Source: Isoetes taiwanensis
Lineage: Eukaryota > Streptophyta > Lycopodiopsida > Isoetales > Isoetaceae
NCBI GenBank assembly: GCA_021234155.1
Contig: JAJEKV010000097.1
Span: forward strand, 1,864,001-1,928,000
DNA length: 64,000 nt
Direction of reading: 5' to 3'
Below the pieces are notes generated by a model that worked only from the letters and a program-made list of their open reading frames with translations, made no database searches and was not told where the DNA came from. The position numbers and the translations under genes are program-made. Shown piece by piece: positions 9,088 through 18,110 of this stretch (positions within the stretch are counted from its first letter, which is position 1; every line of letters starts with the position of its first letter).

Positions 9088-10488
9088 CTAGGAACTAGGC
9101 CCTGCCTTTTTATCCCTGGCCCTAGGAGGTGGTGGAGGCGGTCGGTGTCGCAGCAGAGTTACCCCAGGGTCTACTGTGGCAGCCGCAACAGATGCAACCT
9201 CCGGTGGATATGCAACGGCCAATGGGGCTGCCGTGAGGAGCTTCATTCCCATCCAAGGCGCAATATCCTGACCCAAGGCCGTCAGGGCGAGATCCCGTCG
9301 TACGAGTACATAAGTAAACGTACGATAGGGAAGCTTCTTGTGGCCGGCCAGTGTAGAAAGTGCACGGAGGGCCCACCATGAAGCTTCAGCCTCTGGCCCT
9401 AGATCCCGGGCTATGAAGAGGACTTGCCCGTGTCGGAAGGCCGACAAAAAGAAACGGGTAAGGTGGTTACCCAGCACCTTCCCTTGCGGAGTCTCAGATG
9501 CTGCCACTTCCTTATCCAAGTCCATGGGGACTTCTTCCTCCTTGAGCTCCTGTTGCTCCTCCTTCTTGTGCGCAGGGTTATGATATAAATCTTCACCCTC
9601 ATCATCCGAGTCGGAGGGAACCTCAACCATATTGATGTTTGGAACGTGAGGTCCCATAGCCGTGAAGGCATCTGGTGCAGGTTGCGAAGCTGGTTCCTGC
9701 ATCACAAAGTCTCGAAGGCGTAATAGAGTCTCTGCCGGCTCTATGGTCTCCTGACGGAACTGAAGCAGCTGGTGCACCTCCGAAGGAAGCTCGGTAGAAG
9801 TGAAATCGATAAAATCATCCATACAATACTCCGCAAGCTCGTAAAGTACATGGTCTTTGCGCTTGCGTCGAAATCCGGCCACCATATGATACGTCCAGAT
9901 AATATCATCCAAGAGAAGGTACTCTTGCCCTTGGTGATAGATGACGGGAAGGCCGTCTAACCCTGACAAGCCTATAGCTTGTTCACGGCGCGGTGGTAAC
10001 TCCTCTGCTAGCTCTTTCCAACGGGCAAAGTCGCCCATACCTATATGCTCATCATCCCCCTCCTCGGAGGACTCTGGCAGTTTGCCCTTCTCTACAGGCA
10101 AGGTTTCATCCTCAACGTATTGGTCCATGAGGATGGCTAGGGCGAAAGTAGCTTCCAGATATTGCCGCCCCTGATGCTGGACCACTGGCAGGTGTTTACC
10201 CCATCGGAGTTTCCCCTCCAGGACGTCATATGCATGTGTGTCCCCGCCTAACATCTGCCGGACTATCTCCCGCTCCAAATACAATTGGGGAGGATCCCCC
10301 AGAGGAATACACAGAGGAAGCATTTCCTCCATGTAGAAGTCAAGGAATCCGGCGTAATCCGGATGCCGCTGCATACTTGTGAGGAGGTCTATACGTTGGC
10401 ATAGCAAAGGTTGCAGCAGGTCGAAGGGAACTTGTGGATCCCATTTCTCTCCATCATGGTACCAGGCGGCAAGGTCGGCGGCAGCCAT
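9088..10488 (-). CDS. ORF B: accessory protein with H2A-like C-terminus
   Basis: 466 residues, fully open, starting MAAADLAAWYHDGEKW in a good context (tagcgccATGG). Residues 1-280 match no family I know. Two internal segments resemble each other: LPVVQHQGRQYL near 100 and LPVIYHQGQEYL near 180, each followed by a hydrophobic helix-like stretch. Residues 285-335 are acidic (SDSDDEGEDLY, EEQQELKEEEVPMDLD). Residues 338-432 are compatible with a divergent histone fold of H2A type: LTRFFLSAF, ALRALSTLAG, KK, VRRDLALTAL, MKLLTAAPLA correspond in order to RFL, EVLELAG, KK, PRHLQLAVRNDEE, GKLLAGVTIA of H2A. The end (PPPPPPRARDKKAG) is Pro-rich and basic. The H2A match is by eye and uncertain; the neighbouring H3-like ORF makes it more credible. 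Intact, unlike gag and pol. Confidence 0.6.
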   Translation of the reverse strand: MAAADLAAWYHDGEKWDPQVPFDLLQPLLCQRIDLLTSMQRHPDYAGFLDFYMEEMLPLCIPLGDPPQLYLEREIVRQMLGGDTHAYDVLEGKLRWGKHLPVVQHQGRQYLEATFALAILMDQYVEDETLPVEKGKLPESSEEGDDEHIGMGDFARWKELAEELPPRREQAIGLSGLDGLPVIYHQGQEYLLLDDIIWTYHMVAGFRRKRKDHVLYELAEYCMDDFIDFTSTELPSEVHQLLQFRQETIEPAETLLRLRDFVMQEPASQPAPDAFTAMGPHVPNINMVEVPSDSDDEGEDLYHNPAHKKEEQQELKEEEVPMDLDKEVAASETPQGKVLGNHLTRFFLSAFRHGQVLFIARDLGPEAEASWWALRALSTLAGHKKLPYRTFTYVLVRRDLALTALGQDIAPWMGMKLLTAAPLAVAYPPEVASVAAATVDPGVTLLRHRPPPPPPRARDKKAGPSS

Positions 10489-10692
10489 GGCGCTAGAAGG
10501 GAGGAGAGAGGAAAAGAAACGTTTGAAATAACCCTTAAAAGTCCCCTTTTAAACCCTTTTTTTTAAAAGCTGACGTCAGCACTTTAGTTTATTATTAACA
10601 TAAAAACCATTAAACTTTTTAATTCAAAATAAAGGTCTCTTTATTAAATATTACAAAAAAAATATTTACAAATGCGGACTCCCGCAAGTAAG
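10489..10692 (-). promoter_or_regulatory. Spacer with poly(A)-signal- and promoter-like motifs
   Basis: After the ORF A stop the minus strand carries AATAAAG, a possible poly(A) signal. Next comes TGACGTCAGC, a TGACGTCA-type bZIP-binding palindrome, then TTTAAAAAAAAGGGTTTAAAAGGGG, which could serve as a TATA region. A CT-rich leader follows before the ORF B ATG. The arrangement looks like the end of one transcription unit and the promoter of the next. This suggests that ORF B is expressed on its own and not from the LTR transcript alone. Confidence 0.45.
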
Positions 10693-11931
10693 CTAAGGTT
10701 GCTCCCCCCGTATCCTACGGGCGAGGGCTAGATCCTTAGGCATTATGGTGACCCTCTTTGCGTGGATAGCGCAAAGATTGGCGTCACCAAAAAGTGCGAC
10801 CAAGTAGGCTTCAGCAGCCTCTTGAGCGCTAAAATTGCAAAAAACCGCAAACCGAGATCGGTCTTGAACTGGCAGCGATCTCCCCGCGTACAGCCTCACG
10901 AAAAGGTAGCTTCCCGATCGGGCTCAGAGACTTCTCGAATTTGGCGGATTTCCGCAAGGCCACGCGTACCGGTCGGGAACCGGTGAGGCTTCCGCCACGC
11001 CCGGCTTTACAGGTGGCCCCGACGGTGTTGGCACCGTCTTAGCCCCAGCAACCGGTCGGGCGTTGTCAACCCGCTGCTGTCTCCGGTAGGAGCTTGTCTT
11101 CTTCCCAAAAGCCCCGACAGTCCTTAACTTCTCCTTGTATTGACTGCCGGACTTATGGGCGACACCCTTCCTCCGGTGCTTAATGGTCTGATGCTTCAGG
11201 ATGGGGCCCGGCCCACTCCCAGATGCACCCCCTACCTCCTGGTCCCGCTGGTCTTGGCGGTCCCGCTCATCCTGCTCCATCTTCTCCCTGCTTCCTCCCG
11301 GCTCTCCTCGCGATTCTCTTGGACTGAGCAAAAATTTAATGCAAAGACGCCGGTTAAGTTCGGCTTGGTACCGTTGTGGCCGCAGACCCATATCTATCTG
11401 AATAGTTACCAGATAGTCTAGGCTAATATCGGGGATTTCTCCCCATTCAAAGCTGTTGGAACCCTCATGCCAGTGGTATGAGGGAACCTCGATGGCCCTG
11501 CCATCAATGACGGCAAAGCCGTCCCCGAGGTACCGGTACTCCCTTCCCCGGGCTGCCGTGTCGGCCCGCTCAATTTCCCGGTGGTCATCCTCTCTGGCCA
11601 AACCCCTGATACGGTCGGCCTCTGCCCTGATATCTTCCTCCTCCGTATGGCCTTCCTGCTCGGGAGGATAAAATTTGATGAGCATCATAACCATATCAGG
11701 TTGCTCAACAATGGTATAGGGAAGCTGGCGAAGGTTCAGCCGGATGAGGAATGGCTCTGAGAAGTGATAGATAGGATATGGAATCCTATCGTTGTTCTCA
11801 AACCTGTTCACCAGCTCATCTAACAAGATATCAATGAGGGCTGGGTCGGTGGCCATGTGCTTGGCAATCATGGCGTAGATCTCCACGATGCTCAAGGTAG
11901 TTGGATCTGGGGCGCTCTTGGTGATGGCCAT
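10693..11931 (-). pseudogene. ORF A: unknown N-domain plus histone H3-like fold
   Basis: The frame from 11931 runs 335 residues to a TGA at 10924-10926; the same frame resumes to 10693. Residues 1-200 (MAITKSAPDPTTLSIVEIY...) match nothing I know. Residues 200-240 are rich in Glu, Arg and Gln. From about 245 the chain is basic like an H3 or CENH3 tail (KHQTIKHRRKG, GKKTSSYRRQQR, PTPSGPPVKPG). The histone fold follows in pieces: RKPHRF and [16 protein letters not shown] in one frame (about 10940-10995), [14 protein letters not shown] in another (about 10870-10912), and [43 protein letters not shown] in the main frame (10693-10830). These match the alpha-N, alpha-1, alpha-2 and alpha-3 regions of histone H3 in order. 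The indels are net frame-neutral, so this copy looks like a decayed intact gene. Confidence 0.85.
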
Positions 11932-12690
11932 AGCGGCGCTATGATGGAAAAAAAAAAGGCGGGTAATGAGGCGCTGGCGGCGAAGGGGATGACAAAAGGG
12001 GCGCTAAGATGCACAAGGCACAAGGGCGCATGAGCAAGGTCCGGTCTGGTGGCGATGGCGGAGGGCGGCTCAGGCGGTTGGAGGCGCGGAAGCGAAAGCA
12101 AATGACAAGAAATGGTTTGTTAAACGGCCACTTAACTTTTAAAATTTCAAATTTTTTTCTTATTAAGTTCGAAATTTTATTATTAAAAAAATTATACGGC
12201 AGAAATACGCGCAACCTACGGTCGGGCGCCGGCTGCATTATACGGGCTTCCGCCTCGACTGGGCGTCGTCGAAAAGCAAGCGGCGCCCGAGTTGACCTGG
12301 CGGGCCCGCGTTGACTCGGGTCTGACGGGTCGGGCGCTGACAGCATTTCGGGCGCTTCTGCCTTGACTACCAAACTACAAAAGGCAAGCGGCGCCCGAGT
12401 TTGTTTTTGGGCCTGCCCTTGACCATTTTTCGCCTAGAGTTGACTGTTCTAGGGTAATTCGAGTACGCCCGATCCAATGGAACCATCATCTTCGTCATTT
12501 GAGCTACCCACTGACACCTGTTAGGCCTCCAATCTTGGGCCCTCCACTTCAAAGCTACTATTTCTTAACTTAACCTAACACCAAGCCAAACAACAAAGAG
12601 AACTAACGACACATTGACTTAGCCTCCTCCTAACTACCGTGCTACGAGTTAGTGTTTGGCCAGTGCTATGATTTCAAGCAACCGAAATCA
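11932..12690 (-). other. Leader between 5' LTR and ORF A
   Basis: No ORF of note. On the minus strand an AT-rich stretch (12120-12200) is followed by a CT- and GC-rich leader ending catagcgccgctATGGCC at ORF A, closely resembling the leader of ORF B (tctagcgccATGGCT). The shared leader form suggests that the two genes have a common origin or are expressed in the same manner. Confidence 0.45.
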
Positions 12691-12704
12691 CGGCTCTGAT
12701 ACCA
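12691..12704 (-). promoter_or_regulatory. Primer-binding site (initiator tRNA-Met)
   Basis: The minus strand reads TGGTATCAGAGCCG one base inside the right LTR. This is the standard plant primer-binding sequence complementary to the 3' end of initiator tRNA-Met, and it identifies the right LTR as the 5' LTR. Confidence 0.95.
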
Positions 12705-12705
12705 A

Positions 12706-14303
12706 TCGCGGACTCCCTGCATGCGGGCCGACCCTCTGACGATACATACGAGGGACTTTCCCCTCCCATGGCGATCATCTCACCATGAGCAAGGCCCTCC
12801 GTCTGTTTCGGGCCATCTATGAAATGAGGCCCGAAGAAGGACACGAAGGGGTCATTCGGCCCACGCCTTCAATGGGACTCCTACGTCGCGGAAGCATGAA
12901 TACAAGGGTTAGCACACAGCACGAATATACATAAATAACCACCACGAAGGGTGGCGCATCCATTCAAAATACCAACGGCATAGAATGTGCATCTAATCCT
13001 AAGAAAATGCCCAAAACCCAGGTTCTACCCCGGCTCAGACTCCGGTGAGGATCGACCGATGGTCGGGCCTCAAGAGATCAGCGCAGACCGAAGTCTTGGC
13101 ATGGCGCTTGGGCGGCATAGAACATCGGCTAGGGTTGTCCACTCCATCCGCCCCCCATGCACACTTTGCGGATGGGTCAATTCATGCTATGGCCGCTTAT
13201 AGCCTTCCTGAGACGCAGTTCAAGGGATCACCCTTTTGAGCCTACTCCAAAGTTCATGACGCCTTTGGTCCGATGAGGCAGGTCGGGAAGCGCCCCTTCC
13301 GGAATCACGGTGGTTCCATGGGTGAGCTAGAGAATACGTCTTTGCATCAGCACCGCATCCGTGCTCGAATTTACTCACCCTAAATCTACTCAAAGTGCAA
13401 GGTGCTCCATACGGATCACACCTCTACACCCGTGGAGTGTCGGACCCATACCCGCCCCTCGTGGACGGCTATCGCCTAGCCCACTAGGGAGTCTCGGGGA
13501 GCCTTGTATGCTCGTGCAAGACCCCACCCCTCATGTCACCATCAGTGTTCCTTGTCCGGTGCTAAGCGCACCCATAGCATCTAGGACCCGGTGGGCTCTT
13601 GTGCACATGCCGCTTATAATGGGACTCTCACAGGCCATCTAGGAGCAAACTACACAATACACCTGTTCGAGAGGTCTCTACCCCGTAATCCCCCGTTTCG
13701 TCGAGTCGATTAAACAAAGAACTAACAATCCATCCTTTCAGAGTAAGAACCAGAATTGAATATAAAGAGAACTTGCTTGTACAATCAAGGGTTAGTTTCT
13801 ATGATTGAATCACAAAGAGAACAGAGAAACGGACACAACCAAGCGTTATCTAGAATCCACATAGCCACCTACCTGAATTCTGGCTGGACCCGTTTCCATG
13901 GGGCGCCTCCATCTCCTGGGAGTTGAGAATTCAGCTGTTGCTTCACAGGGATGACTGGTATGGTGGCTCTCTGCCGGTGTATGATGGCGCTCAGCTCCTC
14001 CTCTTCTTTGGTCGAATTCCAGGAGTCCATCACAGGGATAGGGGTCAAGTTGGCATCCTAACTTGGCAACCCCCATGCTGCCCAATCGATTGGGGCAGGT
14101 GGCGCCTTCCCAAACAGTAATTAGCCTAATTAAGTTATTATCTTTAATGTATTCTAATTTAATCCTTTTAAGAGTAACCCCCATGGTTACAATTAAGTTC
14201 CCATACCCCATGGTGGCGTACCTTTAGGGGGTGACGTGCTTGTATTTGTACGTGTCCTGTATAAATACGTGACGTAGACCGTATAAATACGTGGAACGTC
14301 ACA
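12706..14303 (-). repeat. 5' LTR of the chromovirus
   Basis: Matches 1131-2738 throughout. Its inner end reads TCGCGGACTCCC where the left copy has TGTGATGCTCCC, so the canonical TG...CA terminus is lost at the PBS side of this copy. The outer end (CGTCACA) is intact and is followed by the TTTTA duplication. It contains the same TATAAATACGTG motifs near 14268-14296 (as reverse complement) as the other LTR. Confidence 0.9.
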
Positions 14304-14308
14304 TTTTA
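14304..14308 (+). repeat. Target-site duplication TTTTA (right)
   Basis: Partner of the TTTTA at 1126-1130; directly follows the ACA end of the right LTR. Confidence 0.85.
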
Positions 14309-14517
14309 TATGGGTGGCTTGCTCAGTTCTTGCTTCATATTGAACTTGAAATATTTTCTCGTATGCTTGTTTATGGATTTTTAACATGATTAATGGTTCT
14401 TTAACGTGTTTCGGTTTCAAGTTTTTGTTCTTTTAGATCTATTCAAGTCGCATTTGAATTCGGCCATGGCATCATGACTATGGACATCTATTTCAGGCCG
14501 CATTCATGGTGGAGCCG

Positions 14518-14737
14518 TGGCTTCATAATTATGAATGAATTTTCAATGGCTTCTCACTCTGTCAAGCTATCATGACCATTTGGAGTTTGTGATTGTTATG
14601 TGAAGACTGGGAATGCACAAGGATATTTGGCTTCATAACTATGGATGAATTTTCAACGCCTTCTCAATCTGTTAAGCTATCATGGCCATTTGGAGTTTGC
14701 AATTGTTATGTGAAAACTGCAGATGCACAAGGATTAT
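14518..14737. repeat. Tandem duplication, 2 x 110 bp
   Basis: The unit starting tggcttcataa (14518-14627) is repeated at 14628-14737 with several substitutions; both contain cattTGGAGTTTG and GATGCACAAGG or a near match. The rest of 14309-15930 holds no recognisable gene. Confidence 0.75.
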
Positions 14738-15935
14738 TGTCAATGATGGTTGAATGATGCACTTGTGTGACTCCTAGCCTGTTATTTATCTCCATGGTTT
14801 CCCTCGAAAACCCGAAAGGGTGGTGCTTTTATTCCAGTTGATAAATCTCTGACTTTGAGATTCATTGTGGCTTATCTCTTTTCTTATTGAAACCCTCGGT
14901 AATTGTCTACTTTCTGGGTTTATTTGGCTTTCTATCTTTCTAGCCAATCGTTTTTACTACTATGCTATTGTCCTTTGATTTTTTGAACGCTCAATAAGAA
15001 AGCCACTTCACTTCATCCATATGATGTTGTTGTTTTTTTGCTAGAAGAGTCTTCCAAAGAATGTAGAACATAATGCACAAAAGCCCTGGTGGGGTCTTGG
15101 GTTTCGAGTGTCAGTGTCTGTTACTGTTGACATGTGTGTTGTAATGTTTATGAAGGGGTTAAACCTCTATGAGAGCCCATTATTTGCCGTAATGGGCGAG
15201 CATAGGGGGTTTGACCCCTTTAACCAGTTAGGTCCAAGACTATTTTGCCTTTGATTTTTGGAATCGAACAGTTCATGGTCCTGTATACATTTTAAGCAAG
15301 CAACTGGTTGGACACCTGGAAAAGATTTTCAAGCAGGTATATATATCAAGAAGCACAAAACTGGCCAGGAACATATTGTTTTCAAGCAGATTTGAATGAA
15401 GCAGTGCAAATCCAGCCAGGAACAGGGTTTTGGTGTAGATCCGTGTTTTATAGGCAATTAAAGTCGACAGATCCATGTTTGCCATATCCAGCTGCCAAGA
15501 ACAAACAAAATGGGAAACATAGGGCAAGTTTCCGTTCACGCTTTTTGAGATAACAATCGATAAATAGGCTGCACACTTCATGATCGCGATTAATAGGTAG
15601 CAGATGGTTTATTATGGTAACCAGGTTGGGCAACACCTGCTACAACTAATCACCGTTCTGGATCTGACGGCTAGGATATGAAATGGTCAAGGACCTGCGG
15701 GGTAATGAGATCTATACTTCAAACATATAACAATTAATACGTGTATGCATAAGGGTCCTCGCCTAGACTCGGCATTGAAAGCGATTACAACGTATATTGA
15801 CAATGCTAGCAAATGCATAGTGTCTATGGATTGTGTGGAAGAAGCATGCATTGCAATACAATCTAAATACGCAACGATCACTTTCTCACAACAATATTTC
15901 GTTGCATTTCCTATCGTTGAACAAGCCCCCCGGCC

Positions 15936-15944
15936 TATTTAAAA
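15936..15944 (+). promoter_or_regulatory. TATA-like box of the GT47 gene
   Basis: TATTTAAAA lies 33 bases before the ATG at 15977. If used, the 5' leader would be only about 10 bases, so a start site further upstream is equally possible. Confidence 0.4.
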
Positions 15945-15976
15945 CCCTAATTTCCACACTTTGTTCAAATTCATTC

Positions 15977-17236
15977 ATGGCGTGGAGGACTGTTATCTTC
16001 GCCTTGTTGGCTCTCGTCTTCTTCCTAATCCAAGCGTCCCTGCTCCGCCGAACTACTTCTCAAATCCAATCCTGCTCCGGCCGTCGCATCTACATGTATG
16101 ATCTTCCACCTCAATTTAACCTTCATCTCATTTCTCGTTGTAACTCCAAGCTTGTCCCTTGGCTTGATTTTTGCCCTCATATTCTCAACCATGGTTTCGG
16201 CTGCCCTCTTAACAATTCCCGCCTTGGCCTTGGTTGGTTTTCTACTAATTCTTATGTCCAGGAGATCATTTTTCATTCCAGAATGCAAAGATATTCTTGC
16301 CTCACATCCAATCCAGATGTTGCAGATGCATTTTTTATACCTTATTATGCAGGATATGATGCAATTCAATACATCTACAATAACATTTCTGAATCAATGC
16401 CCAGACATGGAGTAGAGCTCGTGAATTGGGTTAGGAAACATGGCAAGAAATGGAGTAAGTTTGGGGGTGTAGATCATTTTCTAGTGATGAGCAGGGTATC
16501 ATGGGATTTCATTGCTTCCGGTTATGGCACTGGAATTTTGGCAATGCCAGAAATGGCAAACATGACAGAATTGTTTATCGATAGAAATCCATGGCAACCT
16601 AATCAAATTGCAGTTCCATATCCGACTTCCTTTCATCCAACCCCATCACAGCTATTAAACTGGATGCAAAGGATGAGATTTTCCCCTAGAACTAACTTTA
16701 TAGCCTTTGTAGGTGGAATCAGATCTACTATGGCACCAATAGTCCAAACTACTAGAAGAATTTTGCTGGATCAATGTGTAAAATCAAAGAGCTGCCTGAT
16801 TTTGGATTGTAAGGAACTCAAATGCAGCCATAACCAAGGAATCATTACTCTGGCCTTCATGACTTCCATTTTTTGCCTGCAACCTAGAGGTGATTCTCCA
16901 ACTAGAAGATCTATGTTTGATGCCATGGTTGCAGGTTGTATTCCTGTACTGCTGCATCAAGATTCAGCATACACACAGTACCTTTGGCATTTACCTGCTG
17001 ATCCCAACAGCTACTCTGTCTATATCTCTGAGGAGAATGTAACCAGCCAGGGCTTTGAATTGGAGAAACTTTTGCACTCTATCCCCCAGCATAGGATTGA
17101 AAGCATGAGAAACAACATCATCTCCATGATACCTAGGATGATTTATATGCAAAAATCTGAGGATGATACAATGGATGCTTTTGATGTGAGCATTCATGGT
17201 GTTCTACAAAGAGTTGCTGCCATGAAAATGAAATAG
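15977..17236 (+). CDS. GT47 exostosin-family glycosyltransferase (MUR3/XLT2-like)
   Basis: Intronless, 419 residues from the ATG at 15977. An in-frame ATG at 15833 would add 48 residues but would place the membrane segment internally, so the shorter form is preferred. Residues 5-24 (VIFALLALVFFLIQASLL) form a signal-anchor as expected of a type II Golgi enzyme. Family landmarks in order: RRIYMYDLPPQFN, GLGWFSTNSYVQEIIFH, DVADAFFIPYYAGYDA, GGVDHFLVMSRVSWDF, IAVPYPTSFHP, RTNFIAFVGGIR, FCLQPRGDSPTRRSMFDAMV, AGCIPVLLHQDSAY, WHLPADPNSYSVYI. These match subgroup A of GT47, whose known members add galactose or other sugars to xyloglucan. Acceptor and donor cannot be read from sequence. Length is slightly below the usual 450-600. 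Only intact host gene in the window. Confidence 0.93.
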   Translation: MAWRTVIFALLALVFFLIQASLLRRTTSQIQSCSGRRIYMYDLPPQFNLHLISRCNSKLVPWLDFCPHILNHGFGCPLNNSRLGLGWFSTNSYVQEIIFHSRMQRYSCLTSNPDVADAFFIPYYAGYDAIQYIYNNISESMPRHGVELVNWVRKHGKKWSKFGGVDHFLVMSRVSWDFIASGYGTGILAMPEMANMTELFIDRNPWQPNQIAVPYPTSFHPTPSQLLNWMQRMRFSPRTNFIAFVGGIRSTMAPIVQTTRRILLDQCVKSKSCLILDCKELKCSHNQGIITLAFMTSIFCLQPRGDSPTRRSMFDAMVAGCIPVLLHQDSAYTQYLWHLPADPNSYSVYISEENVTSQGFELEKLLHSIPQHRIESMRNNIISMIPRMIYMQKSEDDTMDAFDVSIHGVLQRVAAMKMK

Positions 17237-18110
17237 AGCTGCTAACAATTAGAAGGGCATTGCCATCATCTATTAAAAGATGCAACCCAACCTTACTTGC
17301 CAAATACCGTACAAATTCTATTCCTTGATGGTGCACTTGCAAAGCCACATACAAATGTTTTACATATGACATACGACAACTTTTTGTTCCAAGCCCTATA
17401 ACATGTGTAGTGAAATCTTCATGCAACTTTCTAGCAGATATAAGACATAGTATCTAAAAAATGAGGTTATGTTGTCCTCACCTTCAATTCCTTCATTCCT
17501 ATTGTGTAAGTGCTTGAGTTACTATCCATGTAAGGAAGATAATCATCACCATCAACACTTCTTCCTCAAGTTGACAAGAGCAAGGTAACTATCTTTGGCA
17601 CAAATGGGTAAAGTCATAATACAAGATGCAAACTTCTTACGATCTTTGTTTCATGCCCTTTTCATGACTTTGCATTGTAACTCCTTCTCAAGCATTGAAA
17701 GCACATGTATATAACCAATGAACTTTTGTCGTAAAACGTTTCTTAGATTATGTCAAGCACTTTGCCAATCTAGAAAGACCTATTTAAGAACAGCTTTATT
17801 AAAATTCATGTTTCACGCCTATGGGGTTAAGATACATATGATACATAGCCAGATCAATTCCATGCTTGCCAGAGATCCACAACGGTACTTGTTAACATGT
17901 TTGCTGATGAAGAAGCACAGGACGATTGTGTACAGCTATACACCATCTCAGAATTGAGACATGCAGATTGGCCCGAGAAGAGCGAGAAAATTGGATCTGT
18001 CAATGGGAGTTATTGAGTGTCACACTCTTCAGAATTGCTCAGCATTTGCACTTATCCGGGCACGATATATGGGGTTGGTTACATCTAACCAATCATTAGA
18101 TGTGATAATG
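17237..18110. other. 3' flank of the GT47 gene, nothing else recognised
   Basis: AT-rich sequence with only short chance frames. An ORF at 17718-17957 was considered but shows no family pattern. Confidence 0.5.

Larger units (their letters stand above)
1131..14303 (-). mobile_element. Ty3/gypsy chromovirus with extra 5' ORFs
   Basis: Complete LTR retrotransposon of about 13.2 kb on the minus strand. It has 5-bp TTTTA duplications (1126-1130, 14304-14308), LTRs of about 1.6 kb, a PBS complementary to initiator tRNA-Met next to the right LTR and a polypurine tract next to the left LTR. Order from the 5' LTR: ORF A with a histone H3-like end, ORF B, a small ORF, gag, zinc knuckle, protease, RT, RNase H, integrase, chromodomain. 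The Pol order with RT before integrase and a C-terminal chromodomain defines the Ty3 chromovirus group. At 13 kb it is much longer than typical chromoviruses (5-7 kb); the excess is the LTRs and the 3.5-kb block between leader and gag. Several frameshifts show that this copy is not autonomous. Confidence 0.95.

Noticed and set aside
9070-10174. Plus-strand frames opposite ORF B
   Set aside because: Shadows of the GC-rich minus-strand ORF; low-complexity Arg/Ser composition and no family pattern.
17718-17957. Plus-strand frame with KTYLRTALLKFMFHAYGVK
   Set aside because: Resembled a retroelement fragment at first, but no RT or integrase block could be placed.
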